A stretch of DNA of 42,319 nucleotides from an uncultured Bacilli bacterium (GTDB taxonomy: Bacteria > Bacillota_I > Bacilli_A > RF39 > UBA660). Below the pieces are notes generated by a model. It was not told the DNA's origin. It saw only the letters and a list, made by a program, of their open reading frames with translations, and did not search any database. Numbering within the stretch: position 1 is the first letter of the stretch; the number at the start of each line of letters is the position of its first letter. The DNA lies in contig CAKOXD010000010.1 of assembly GCA_934130005.1 (NCBI GenBank), positions 1-42,319 of the forward strand, written 5' to 3'. Below are positions 32,974 through 40,583 of the stretch, piece after piece. The translations under genes were made by a program, and so were the position numbers.

Positions 32974-34587
32974 ATGAAGATACTTATAAGTTTTAAAAAT
33001 GATTATATTTGTTTTTATAATTATAACGAATATAAAATTGATGAACTTTCTAAGACAAATGTTTTAGACTTAAATGAAATTGCTTTAAGCGATGATTTTA
33101 TTAATGAAAATTTTAATTTTATATTTAATTTTATAAAATCAAATATTATAAAAAAAAATATTCATAAAGTTTATTTAGATAAAGCTGAAATCAATTTAAA
33201 TGTTTTTAAATTAATAAATAATATTAATGAGCTTGATTACTTATTTATTAATGAAAAAAAGAAGATTGATATTAATGATTTTAGTTATATTTTAAATAAT
33301 AAAAATATTAAAGTAATAAATTGTTATGATATTAATGAAATAACTTTTATAAGATTAAATTTATCAAGAAAGATGAAAATCATTACTAGAAAAAAATGTT
33401 GTAATGATAGTTATTTATTTAGAATTAATAATATGGTTACTTATTCTGATATATATTATAAAGAATTTATTGTTATTGATAAAAATCTTACAAAACGAGA
33501 TTTTAATACCCTAGAACAATTTTTAAAATTAAATAAATATTTAAAAACAATTTATATTAAATTTTTTAATCAAAAAATTATAAATGAAATATTAAAACTT
33601 ATAAAAGTATATAATAAAAAAAATATTAAGATTGAAATATTTGAAAATGATTGTAATGTTAAATCAATTTTAAATAGTTATAGTAAAATTAAAAAAGATA
33701 ACAAAAAAATAATTAGAAAAAATAATATTGATATCAAAATAAAATATGAAGATAAATACATAAAGAAAAATTTAGTAAAAGAATTTAATTTAAATATTTT
33801 AAAAAATACTTTATTAAGTATTATAGTAGTATCTTTATTTTTAACAGGTATGTCATATTATATAAAAAATAAAAGTAATAAAAATACTTTAGAACAAGAA
33901 AAACAAATCAATGAAATTGTATCAAATAATAAGTTTACTGTTGATGAAGAGGTTGAATTAGTAGAAAAGGAAGAAGTAAAAAGTGATATTAAAACAGAAA
34001 AACCTAAAGAAAAAAGTGCATACTTTAAAAATTATTCTAAAATCATAAGTGAATTAAAAAAAATAAATAGTGATACAGTTGGATGGTTAACTATAAATAA
34101 TTCTACTATTAGTTATCCAGTTGTTAAAACAAGCGATAATGATAAGTACCTAAGTTATAGTTTTGATAAAACTAAAAATCCTAATGGATGGATTTTTATG
34201 GATTATAGAAATAATAGTAAAGATTTAGACAAAAATACTATTATATATGGTCACTCTGGAAATTATTATGTTATGTTTGGTTCTTTATATAAGGTTTTAA
34301 ATAAAAATTGGTATACTAATAAAAATAATCAAATAATTACTTTTAATACTGAAAATAGTAATATGAAATGGCAAATATTTTCGATTTATACTATAAAGAA
34401 TACTAATGATTATTTATATACTAACTTTTCTAATGATAGTGAATATCAGGAATTTTTAAATAAAATTAAAAATAGAAGCATTTATAATTTTAATGTTGAT
34501 GTTACAAGTAATAATAATATTTTAACTTTGTCAACTTGTTATAAAGATTCTAGTATGCGTTTAGTTATACATGCAAAAAAGCTTTAA
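32974..34587 (+). CDS. Class B sortase with a large N-terminal cytosolic domain
   Basis: 537 residues, about twice the size of a usual SrtB. Residues 1-275 are a soluble, Asn/Ile/Lys-rich domain that I do not recognise, with no signal peptide. One membrane helix follows (about 280-298), then an acidic/basic linker (EEVELVEKEEVKSD) and a sortase domain (about 345-537). Catalytic residues: His427 (IIYGHSGN), Cys522 (LSTCYKD) and Arg529 (MRLVIHA). VGWLTINNSTISYPVV and NPNGWIFMDYR are class B features. Sortase and membrane helix place the first 275 residues inside the cell and the catalytic part outside. It should attach the NPKTG protein encoded divergently to the wall. It is one of only two rightward genes left of 38.7 kb. 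Confidence 0.9.
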   Translation: MKILISFKNDYICFYNYNEYKIDELSKTNVLDLNEIALSDDFINENFNFIFNFIKSNIIKKNIHKVYLDKAEINLNVFKLINNINELDYLFINEKKKIDINDFSYILNNKNIKVINCYDINEITFIRLNLSRKMKIITRKKCCNDSYLFRINNMVTYSDIYYKEFIVIDKNLTKRDFNTLEQFLKLNKYLKTIYIKFFNQKIINEILKLIKVYNKKNIKIEIFENDCNVKSILNSYSKIKKDNKKIIRKNNIDIKIKYEDKYIKKNLVKEFNLNILKNTLLSIIVVSLFLTGMSYYIKNKSNKNTLEQEKQINEIVSNNKFTVDEEVELVEKEEVKSDIKTEKPKEKSAYFKNYSKIISELKKINSDTVGWLTINNSTISYPVVKTSDNDKYLSYSFDKTKNPNGWIFMDYRNNSKDLDKNTIIYGHSGNYYVMFGSLYKVLNKNWYTNKNNQIITFNTENSNMKWQIFSIYTIKNTNDYLYTNFSNDSEYQEFLNKIKNRSIYNFNVDVTSNNNILTLSTCYKDSSMRLVIHAKKL

Positions 34588-34602
34588 TTCTAAAGCTTTT
34601 TT
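34575..34602. terminator. Bidirectional terminator between sortase and yneF
   Basis: 12-base stem AAAAAAGCTTTA/TAAAGCTTTTTT (34575-34586 with 34591-34602), loop ATTC, T run in both directions. The sortase stop codon (34585-34587) lies in the stem; the yneF stop codon is two bases beyond. Confidence 0.88.
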
Positions 34603-34603
34603 T

Positions 34604-34816
34604 TTAATCCATATATTTAGTCATTTGTTTCATAACTTGATTTACTTGTTTTTGACTAGGTGTTCTACCCATTCCACTCATCATTGCTTTAACCATTTGT
34701 TCATTGATTGGTGGATTTTTTTTCATATATTTTTTCATATAATATCTTGCAAGTAAAAAACCTATGATTGCTCCTATTACTAATCCTAGTAATACTAATA
34801 AAATGTCTGCTAACAT
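34604..34816 (-). CDS. yneF: YneF/UPF0154 family small membrane protein
   Basis: 70 residues. A single N-terminal membrane helix (LADILLVLLGLVIGAIIGFLLARYYM), a basic stretch (KKYMKKNP), then PPINEQMVKAMMSGMGRTPSQKQVNQVMKQM, the diagnostic UPF0154 sequence. Function unknown in all bacteria; common in Bacilli. Likely N-out or N-in single pass with a cytoplasmic helical tail. AAGGATGAT precedes the ATG. Confidence 0.92.
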   Translation of the reverse strand: MLADILLVLLGLVIGAIIGFLLARYYMKKYMKKNPPINEQMVKAMMSGMGRTPSQKQVNQVMKQMTKYMD

Positions 34817-34839
34817 AATATCATCCTTTCAACAGTATA

Positions 34840-34868
34840 ATTATACTAAATTGTATTACTTTTTACAA
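34840..34868 (-). promoter_or_regulatory. Promoter of yneF
   Basis: Minus strand: -35 TTGTAA (34863-34868), 17-base spacer, -10 TATAAT (34840-34845). The -10 lies in a perfect 14-base palindrome AGTATAATTATACT (34834-34847), and the -35 touches the end of parC, which has no clear terminator of its own. Confidence 0.6.
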
Positions 34869-37370
34869 CTAACTTTTTTCAACTTCATCTAAAAAATCAT
34901 CAATTGTCAATATTCTTTTATCTACTTCATCTAATGATATATTTTCTTTTTCTATTTTTTTTACTTCTTCTTTTTTTTCTAGTTTTTTGACTTCAAATAC
35001 ATCTATTATGTCTTTCTTTGATATAGTAGAACCCGTTTTATATCTATCACTTATAGGTAGTTCTGTTAATTTAATTTCATTTATTTCTGTTGCTGTTTTT
35101 AATCCTAATTCATTTTTATAATCAAGGATAAATGTTTTTAAAGTATAGTAAGGATTTGTTTTTACTTCTTTTATTATTTGAACGCCTTTTCTACCTCTTG
35201 TAGATTTTTCAAATTCACTTAATCTTATTCTTTTTCCAGTATTTTTATTTGTTATAACTGTTAAGTATTCATACTCATCATTATATAAATGTCCACTTAC
35301 TACAGTATCATTTTTTAATGTTATAGATTTTACTCCACTAGCTTTCAATCCTGTAACTGGTACTTCTTCTACATTATATGTAAGTCCATAACCATTATTT
35401 GTAGAAATGAAAACATATGGATCATTACTATCTACAACATTTATTAATTTATCATTTTCCTTTAACTTAATAGCCATTATTGGTTTTGAATATCTTGTTG
35501 CTTTAAAATCTATTAATTTACTTCTTTTTATCATTCCATCTTTTGTAAACATTGTTATATTTTTATCTGTATTAAAATCATATACTGGCATACTATATAT
35601 TATGTTCTCTTCTGGTTTGATTGCTATTAAATTACTTACATGTTTACCAATTTCTTTCCATTTTAAATCAGGTATTTCATGTACAGGTATATATAAATAA
35701 TTACCTAAGTCTGTAAATAATATTAATGTATCTAGTGTTGTCATTTTATATTTACCAATTATGTAATCTCCTTCTTTTAAACCTGTTAAACTATTTTCAT
35801 CATAACTTCTAAGTGATACTCTTTTTATATATCCTTCGCTTGTTACAATAACAATAGTATCTTCTTTTGGTATCATTTTTACCATATCTATTTTTATTTC
35901 TGTTATTTCATCTTTTATTTCTGTTTTTCTTGGTACTGCATATTCTTTTTTTACTCTTCTAAGTTCTTCTTTCATTACGCTTTTTAATTTTTCTTCATCG
36001 CTTAATATTGCTTCTAATCCTTTAATTATTAAATTTAAATTTTTATTTCTTTCTTCTAATTCTGTTACATCTGTATTAGTTAATTTATATAATTGTAACA
36101 TAACTATTGCTTCTGCTTGGACTTCTGTAAATTTATATTCTTTAACTAAATTATTTTTAGCATCACTTTTATTTTTACTTTGTCTTATTGTTTTTATTAC
36201 TTCATCTAATATACTAAGTGCTTTAATTAAACCTTCTACTATATGAACTTCTTTTTTAGCAGTTTGTAAATCAAAATTTGTTCTTCTTAAGATAACATCT
36301 TTTTGATGAGCAATATATGCATCTAGCATTGGTAATATACCTATTGTCATAGGCTTTCTATTTACAATAGCTACCATATTAAAACTATATGGTATTTGCA
36401 TTTCTGTATTCTTCAAAAGGTAATTTATTATTAAATCTTTATCTGCACCTTTTTTTAAGTCAATTACTATACGCATTGGTTCATTTTGATCAGATTCATC
36501 TCTTACTTCCTGAATTCCATCTACTTTTTTATCTAATCTAATATCATCTATTCTTTTTACTAATAGTGCTTTATTTACTTCAAATGGTATTTCATGTATT
36601 ACAATTTGTTCTTTACCTTTTTCTTTTATTATTTCATATTTACATTTTATAATTATTTTTCCTATCCCCGTAGTATATGCATCTATTATTCCTTTTTTTC
36701 CTTCTACTACTCCACCTGTTGGAAAATCAGGACCTTTTATTATTTCAAGAATTGTTTCTAATCTACAATTTGGTGATTCTATTCTCTTTATAGTTGCATC
36801 TACTACTTCACCTAAATTATGAGTTGGAATTGATGTTGCATAACCTGCACTTATACCATTAGCCCCATTTACAAGTAAATTAGGATATTTTGCTGGTAAA
36901 ACAACTGGTTCTTTTAGTGTGTCATCAAAGTTCCATACCATTTCTACTGTATCTTTATCTATGTCCTTTAAAAGTTCATTACTAATTTTAGATAATCTAG
37001 CTTCAGTATAACGGTAAGCGGCTGGTCCATCTCCATCCATTGATCCATTATTACCATGTACATCTATATATGGAGTATTTGTTTTCCACCATTGGCTCAT
37101 TCTTATCAATGCTTCATATATTGAAGAATCTCCATGTGGATGATAGTGCCCCATTACATTTCCAACAGCGGTTGCTGATTTTTTATGAGGTCTTTCATAT
37201 GTATTTCTATCCCTAAACATTGCATATAATATTCTTCTTTGTACTGGCTTTAGTCCATCTCTTACATCTGGTAAAGCTCTATCTTGAATTATTGTTTTAG
37301 CATAATCCCCATATCTTTTACCCATTATTTCTTCTAAAGCATAGTTATGTATTTTATTTATTATGTCCAC
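34869..37370 (-). CDS. parC: DNA topoisomerase IV subunit A
   Basis: 833 residues. The type IIA core shows LPDVRDGLKPVQRRILYAM, the quinolone-region HPHGDSSIYEALIRMSQ, the DNA-cleaving Tyr in RYTEARLS, and LLVNGANGISAGYAT. The C-terminal part is a six-bladed beta-pinwheel-type domain with a charged tail (KLEKKEEVKKIEKE). The SSIYE sequence at the quinolone site matches ParC/GrlA, not GyrA, so parC is the best call; parE is not in the window. Ser and Glu at the drug-contact points are unchanged. The start is GTG at 37370: GGTGAT lies just before it, so an upstream GTG at 37379, which is part of that site, is rejected. It has an extended -10 promoter. Confidence 0.93.
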   Translation of the reverse strand: MDIINKIHNYALEEIMGKRYGDYAKTIIQDRALPDVRDGLKPVQRRILYAMFRDRNTYERPHKKSATAVGNVMGHYHPHGDSSIYEALIRMSQWWKTNTPYIDVHGNNGSMDGDGPAAYRYTEARLSKISNELLKDIDKDTVEMVWNFDDTLKEPVVLPAKYPNLLVNGANGISAGYATSIPTHNLGEVVDATIKRIESPNCRLETILEIIKGPDFPTGGVVEGKKGIIDAYTTGIGKIIIKCKYEIIKEKGKEQIVIHEIPFEVNKALLVKRIDDIRLDKKVDGIQEVRDESDQNEPMRIVIDLKKGADKDLIINYLLKNTEMQIPYSFNMVAIVNRKPMTIGILPMLDAYIAHQKDVILRRTNFDLQTAKKEVHIVEGLIKALSILDEVIKTIRQSKNKSDAKNNLVKEYKFTEVQAEAIVMLQLYKLTNTDVTELEERNKNLNLIIKGLEAILSDEEKLKSVMKEELRRVKKEYAVPRKTEIKDEITEIKIDMVKMIPKEDTIVIVTSEGYIKRVSLRSYDENSLTGLKEGDYIIGKYKMTTLDTLILFTDLGNYLYIPVHEIPDLKWKEIGKHVSNLIAIKPEENIIYSMPVYDFNTDKNITMFTKDGMIKRSKLIDFKATRYSKPIMAIKLKENDKLINVVDSNDPYVFISTNNGYGLTYNVEEVPVTGLKASGVKSITLKNDTVVSGHLYNDEYEYLTVITNKNTGKRIRLSEFEKSTRGRKGVQIIKEVKTNPYYTLKTFILDYKNELGLKTATEINEIKLTELPISDRYKTGSTISKKDIIDVFEVKKLEKKEEVKKIEKENISLDEVDKRILTIDDFLDEVEKS

Positions 37371-37387
37371 TTTTATCACCTTTTAAA

Positions 37388-37396
37388 ATTATAACA
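37388..37396 (-). promoter_or_regulatory. Extended -10 promoter of parC
   Basis: TGTTATAAT on the minus strand, 17 bases before the GTG start. It also lies just past the T run that ends the upstream gene. Confidence 0.68.
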
Positions 37397-37425
37397 AAAA
37401 AAAAAGAAAATAGCAAAAATTATGC
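37396..37425 (-). terminator. Weak terminator of the 37420-37779 gene
   Basis: AGCA (37412-37415) with TGCT (37422-37425) around an A/T interior, then a run of ten T (37396-37405) on the minus strand. The stop codon (37420-37422) lies inside. Confidence 0.5.
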
Positions 37426-37779
37426 TGTTCTTCTTATTATTTTTACATAGCTTTTATTAGCTTTTTTTCTATTTATATATTCTATATATTTAAATATTTT
37501 TGCTCTATAACTTTCTTTTTCTTTTAAATCCATGCTTATTTTATCTAAAATGCTTGATAAGTAGTGTAAAATATATAATTCATCTTTCATATTATACTCT
37601 GTATTTATTTTTCTACTATTTAGAAATTTTTGTACTTTTTTATATTCATCTAATTCTACTAAAGAGTTATCATCACTTAGTATTGTAAATAAATCATATC
37701 CTACCACTCCTAAATTATCAATTATAGCATCTTTATTATCAGTAATGAATTCTATTTTTTCTCTCATTATTTCTTCCAC
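37420..37779 (-). CDS. Uncharacterised small soluble protein
   Basis: 119 residues, predicted mostly helical and charged, no signal peptide or membrane helix, family not recognised. It ends in a basic tail (KKANKSYVKIIRRTA) that could bind nucleic acid. The start given is GTG 37779 with AGTGATAAA before it, the same spacing as in lspA; ATG 37767 with GGAAG upstream would give 115 residues and is an equal alternative. It lies between cse60 and parC, has its own strong promoter (37860-37888) with a symmetric sequence in it, and a leader of about 75 bases. Confidence 0.65.
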   Translation of the reverse strand: MEEIMREKIEFITDNKDAIIDNLGVVGYDLFTILSDDNSLVELDEYKKVQKFLNSRKINTEYNMKDELYILHYLSSILDKISMDLKEKESYRAKIFKYIEYINRKKANKSYVKIIRRTA

Positions 37780-37859
37780 TTTATCACTCTTTCTATATTA
37801 CAATATTCATTATATTTAAATTTGTGTTATTTATTACTATTTTTGCCACATAGTTCAAG

Positions 37860-37888
37860 ATAATATCACTTTTTTTTGATATTGTCAA
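37860..37888 (-). promoter_or_regulatory. Strong promoter with a symmetric spacer upstream of the 37420-37779 gene
   Basis: Minus strand: perfect -35 TTGACA (37883-37888), 17-base spacer, -10 TATTAT (37860-37865). The spacer is spanned by the inverted repeat AATATCA (37862-37868) / TGATATT (37877-37883), a possible repressor site. Confidence 0.75.
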
Positions 37889-37889
37889 G

Positions 37890-38057
37890 TCATCTATATA
37901 TTATCATAGCTGAAAAACAATATACCTGTTCTTCTGAAAAGATACTTACTGCTACTTCATATTTTATATCTATTAATTCTATATCATCATCCAAGAAATC
38001 ATTAATAGCATTTTCTAAATCTTTTTCATGATTTTCGTCAAATATCTTTACTTTCAT
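37890..38057 (-). CDS. cse60: Cse60-like small sporulation protein
   Basis: 55 residues. It reads MKVKIFDENHEKDLENAIND, then FLDDDIELIDIKYEVAVSI, and ends CFSAMIIYR. This is the pattern of the Cse60/DUF2758 family of small sporulation proteins of Bacillus (start KVKVFDE.HE.DLE, end FSAMI.Y). Start ATG 38057 with CGGTGAT before it; stop TGA 37890-37892. The role of Cse60 in spores is not established beyond its sigma-E expression. Two TCGACAAA copies lie about 35 bases upstream. It fits the other spore genes to the right. Confidence 0.82.
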   Translation of the reverse strand: MKVKIFDENHEKDLENAINDFLDDDIELIDIKYEVAVSIFSEEQVYCFSAMIIYR

Positions 38058-38074
38058 TTAATCACCGATTTCCA

Positions 38075-38080
38075 TTATAG
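38075..38080 (-). promoter_or_regulatory. -10-like box upstream of cse60
   Basis: TATAAT on the minus strand about 20 bases before the ATG, preceded by direct repeats TCGACAAA (38088-38107). No standard -35. Confidence 0.4.
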
Positions 38081-38113
38081 TATTTCAATTTGTCGATTTT
38101 TGTCGAAATATGT

Positions 38114-38142
38114 AAAAAAGATAACTTTTTTAGTTATCTTTT
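38114..38142 (-). terminator. Intrinsic terminator of pduL
   Basis: 11-base stem (38116-38126 with 38132-38142), loop of five, T run on the minus strand. The stop codon (38130-38132) bridges loop and stem. Confidence 0.85.
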
Positions 38143-38699
38143 AATATAATTCCTATATCGCCATTTTTTATTAAATTAGCATTCGCATCATCTAAGTCTA
38201 TATGTAATTCAAAATATGAATTTTCTGATACTCTTAAATATACATTATTTATTATTGCTCCTTTTTCTCCTGGTAATAAAACTTTTACTTTTTCTACATT
38301 TTGTAATCCATACATTTCTACTTGTTTAGGTAAAATATGTATATGTCTATCTGCAATTATTACTCCTTCTTTTAAATCTATTTTCCCAACTGGCCCAATT
38401 AGTGTTACTTTTTCACTATCTTTTAAATTTCCTGATTCTCTTACTGGGGGATTTAACTTTAAATGATATGCATCAGTTTTAGAAATTTCAACTTGTGTAT
38501 ATTTTCTAAATGGTCCTAAAACTCTTACTTTTTCTATTTTATTTTCACCATTTTGTATTGTTACAAATTTATCTGAAGCAAATTGCCCTGGCTGATTTAT
38601 TTTTTTATATATATTCATTTTTTCATTTCCAAATAATATTTTATAATCTTCTTCTTTTAAATGTACATGCCTATTTGATACTCCAATTGTTACTTCCAT
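38130..38699 (-). CDS. pduL: PduL-type phosphate acyltransferase
   Basis: 189 residues. PduL joins phosphate to the acyl group of acyl-CoA, giving acyl phosphate plus CoA. It has two beta-barrel halves and zinc-binding His: IGVSNRHVHLKEEDY at the start, ADRHIHILPKQ in the middle, and HIDLDDANA near the end. LGPFRKYTQVEISKTDA and LNPPVRESGNL are family signatures. There is no encapsulation peptide at the N-terminus, so it is probably free in the cytoplasm and serves as the phosphotransacetylase that feeds the acetate kinases. It stands alone, with an extended -10 promoter. Confidence 0.94.
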   Translation of the reverse strand: MEVTIGVSNRHVHLKEEDYKILFGNEKMNIYKKINQPGQFASDKFVTIQNGENKIEKVRVLGPFRKYTQVEISKTDAYHLKLNPPVRESGNLKDSEKVTLIGPVGKIDLKEGVIIADRHIHILPKQVEMYGLQNVEKVKVLLPGEKGAIINNVYLRVSENSYFELHIDLDDANANLIKNGDIGIILKDN

Positions 38700-38714
38700 A
38701 TTATCACCTTAATT

Positions 38715-38723
38715 ATTATATCA
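38715..38723 (-). promoter_or_regulatory. Extended -10 promoter of pduL
   Basis: TGATATAAT on the minus strand, 16 bases before the ATG at 38699. Confidence 0.68.
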
Positions 38724-38742
38724 TAATTTTTTTTTATTTTAA

Positions 38743-38748
38743 TATAAT
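38743..38748 (+). promoter_or_regulatory. -10 box of gerQ
   Basis: TATAAT 21 bases before the ATG. No clear -35. Spore coat genes are usually read by sporulation sigma factors, so this may not be the true promoter. Confidence 0.35.
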
Positions 38749-38768
38749 TTATCTGAAAGGATGATTTT

Positions 38769-39143
38769 ATGAATAATTATTATGGAAAACCAATTTTTCC
38801 AAATCAAAATTTTAACACAAATAATTCTACCCCACCAGGTAATCAAAACTATACATCTAATTCTAGTTATCAAAAAATGGCATTACCAAGTGAACAATCT
38901 TATATTGAAAATATTTTAAGATTAAATAAAGGAAAACAAGTTAGAGTACATATGACTTTTCCAGATTCCAATGAATACCGTGATAGAGAATTTAAAGGTA
39001 TTATTGAGCAATCTGGTAGAGATCATATAATTATCAGTGATCCAGCTACTGGAACATGGGAACTTTTACTTATGATATATGTTGATTTTATATCATTTGA
39101 TGAACCAATTAATTATAGTGAAGAATTTATTCCAAATACCTAG
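38769..39143 (+). CDS. gerQ: Spore coat protein GerQ
   Basis: 124 residues. The N-terminal 40 residues are Asn/Pro/Thr-rich and disordered (YYGKPIFPNQNFN). The rest is the GerQ domain: LPSEQSYIENILRLNKGK, VRVHMTFPDS, FKGIIEQSGRDHIIISDPATGTW and IYVDFISFDEPINY. In Bacillus GerQ is a coat protein cross-linked by transglutaminase Tgl and needed for CwlJ-dependent germination. It is shorter than Bacillus GerQ (about 180) mainly in the low-complexity N-terminus. AAGGATGAT precedes the ATG. Good evidence that the organism makes endospores. Confidence 0.93.
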   Translation: MNNYYGKPIFPNQNFNTNNSTPPGNQNYTSNSSYQKMALPSEQSYIENILRLNKGKQVRVHMTFPDSNEYRDREFKGIIEQSGRDHIIISDPATGTWELLLMIYVDFISFDEPINYSEEFIPNT

Positions 39144-39160
39144 ATATTTTTATGCTTTTT

Positions 39161-39169
39161 TGTTATAAT
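39161..39169 (+). promoter_or_regulatory. Extended -10 promoter of lemA
   Basis: TGTTATAAT, 17 bases before the ATG at 39187. Confidence 0.68.
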
Positions 39170-39186
39170 TATTCTAGGTGATAATA

Positions 39187-39732
39187 ATGAGTATGTTTTA
39201 TATATTAATTATACTATTTATATTAATTTGTTTCTTACTTATATGGTTTATTAATACATATAATCATTTTCAATCATATATAATTAGAATTAATGAAGCT
39301 GAAAATTTTATTGATACAACATTAAGAAAAAGATTTGATCTTTTAAATAAATCTATTAATATCATTAAAGCTCATATAAAAACTAAAGAAAGAATTTTAA
39401 TAGGTATTGATGAAATGAAATCAAAAAAATTATCTAATTTTGAATTAGATAGAAAGTTATATGATTCTATTAATGAATTTAATAAGTTTAAAGAAGAAAA
39501 TGAAGAATTAAGTAATAATGAAAATTTTTTAAAAATAGATTTAGCACTTTTTGAATCAGAATCTGAAATAGTAGCAGCTAGAAAATATTATAATGATATT
39601 ATTACAGATTATAATAAATTAACTACAACATTTCCAGCAAATATAGTTGCAAAAATGTGTAAATATCAAAAGAAAACATATTATGATGGTAAAAACTTAG
39701 ATAGTGAAAAAAAAGAAACTTTAAAAATTTAA
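39187..39732 (+). CDS. LemA family membrane protein
   Basis: 181 residues. A single membrane helix (about 2-22), then a helical bundle with the LemA order: YNHFQSYIIRINEAENFIDTTLRKRFDLL, then FLKIDLALFESESEIVAARKYYND and NKLTTTFPANIVAK. Function unknown; the fold resembles a helical stalk facing the outside or periplasm-like space. The start is ATG 39187: the GTG at 39178 is inside the AGGTGAT ribosome site. Follows gerQ; a strong terminator follows. Confidence 0.88.
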   Translation: MSMFYILIILFILICFLLIWFINTYNHFQSYIIRINEAENFIDTTLRKRFDLLNKSINIIKAHIKTKERILIGIDEMKSKKLSNFELDRKLYDSINEFNKFKEENEELSNNENFLKIDLALFESESEIVAARKYYNDIITDYNKLTTTFPANIVAKMCKYQKKTYYDGKNLDSEKKETLKI

Positions 39733-39755
39733 AATCTACAGTAGTAGATTTTTTT
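39731..39755 (+). terminator. Intrinsic terminator of lemA
   Basis: 9-base stem AAAATCTAC/GTAGATTTT, loop AGTA, T run. The lemA stop codon (39730-39732) overlaps its first bases. Confidence 0.88.
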
Positions 39756-39782
39756 CATATACTTTTTTTATTTTCATATAAT
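39754..39782 (+). promoter_or_regulatory. Promoter of yabG
   Basis: -35 TTCATA (39754-39759), 17-base spacer, -10 TATAAT (39777-39782), 14 bases before the ATG. Confidence 0.5.
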
Positions 39783-39796
39783 TAAATGGTGATACT

Positions 39797-40573
39797 ATGG
39801 ATTTTAAGGTTGGAGATATTGTAACACGTAATTCTTATAATAATGATACATTATTTAAAATTGTAAAAATAGAAGATGAAGTATATTATTTAAAGGGTAT
39901 AAATATAAGATTATGTGCTGATAGTTTAAAAGAAGATTTAAAATTAAAAGAAGATAATATTGAAAGAGATGAAGAATTTTTACAAAAAATTAAACAAAAT
40001 AAATTAGATAGAAATGATTATTTTTATTTACCTGGAAAAATATTGCATATAGATGCTGATAAAGAATATTTAGATAGATGTTTAAAATATTATGAAGAAG
40101 CAAATATATGGGCAGCTGGTATATTAGAAAAAGAAGAAGATATACCTAAAAAAATCGTAGGTTTTCTTAATGAATATAATCCAGATATTGTAGTAATAAC
40201 AGGTCATGATGCTTATTATAGAAAAAGAAAAGACGAAAGAAATATTAATAGTTATAAAAATAGTAAATATTTTAAAGATGCTATTATAAATGCAAGGCAA
40301 TTTGAAAAAAGTCATGAAAAATTAATTATAATAGCTGGTGGTTGTCAATCGGATTATGAGGAATTAATTAAAGCTGGTGCTAATTTTGCGTCTAGTCCTA
40401 AAAGGGTTAATATACATGCTCTTGATCCAGCAATTGTTGCTACTAAAATGAGTTTATCTGATATAGCACATGATATAGATATTAAAGATATTTTAGAAAA
40501 TACTAAGTATGGTTCTTCAGGTATGGGAGGTATAATTACAAAGGGTACTATGCATATTGGTTATCCAAGATAA
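39797..40573 (+). CDS. yabG: Sporulation-specific protease YabG
   Basis: 258 residues. YabG (peptidase family U57) processes coat proteins during spore formation. Seen: FKVGDIVTRNSYN at the N-terminus, LPGKILHIDAD, ITGHDAYYRK, IIIAGGCQSDYEELIKAGANFASSPKRVNIHALDP (including conserved Cys and His residues) and GMGGIITKG. A little shorter than the Bacillus enzyme (about 290). It is followed by veg in the same order as in Bacillus subtilis. TGGTGAT precedes the ATG. Confidence 0.95.
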   Translation: MDFKVGDIVTRNSYNNDTLFKIVKIEDEVYYLKGINIRLCADSLKEDLKLKEDNIERDEEFLQKIKQNKLDRNDYFYLPGKILHIDADKEYLDRCLKYYEEANIWAAGILEKEEDIPKKIVGFLNEYNPDIVVITGHDAYYRKRKDERNINSYKNSKYFKDAIINARQFEKSHEKLIIIAGGCQSDYEELIKAGANFASSPKRVNIHALDPAIVATKMSLSDIAHDIDIKDILENTKYGSSGMGGIITKGTMHIGYPR

Positions 40574-40583
40574 GGGGGAATTT

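Noticed and set aside
34834..34847. Perfect 14-base palindrome AGTATAATTATACT as an operator
   Set aside because: It is made only of a TATAAT box and its mirror in A/T-rich DNA, so chance is likely. It is mentioned only with the yneF promoter.
37371..37379. GTG at 37379 as the parC start
   Set aside because: It is part of the GGTGAT ribosome site of the GTG at 37370. The same reasoning removes the upstream starts of lemA (39178), the Big_2/MBL gene (28272) and the transglutaminase-like gene (16952).
38700..38768. Replication origin at the strand switch
   Set aside because: The divergent gap is only 69 bases, has no TTATCCACA-type DnaA boxes, and dnaA/dnaN are not adjacent.
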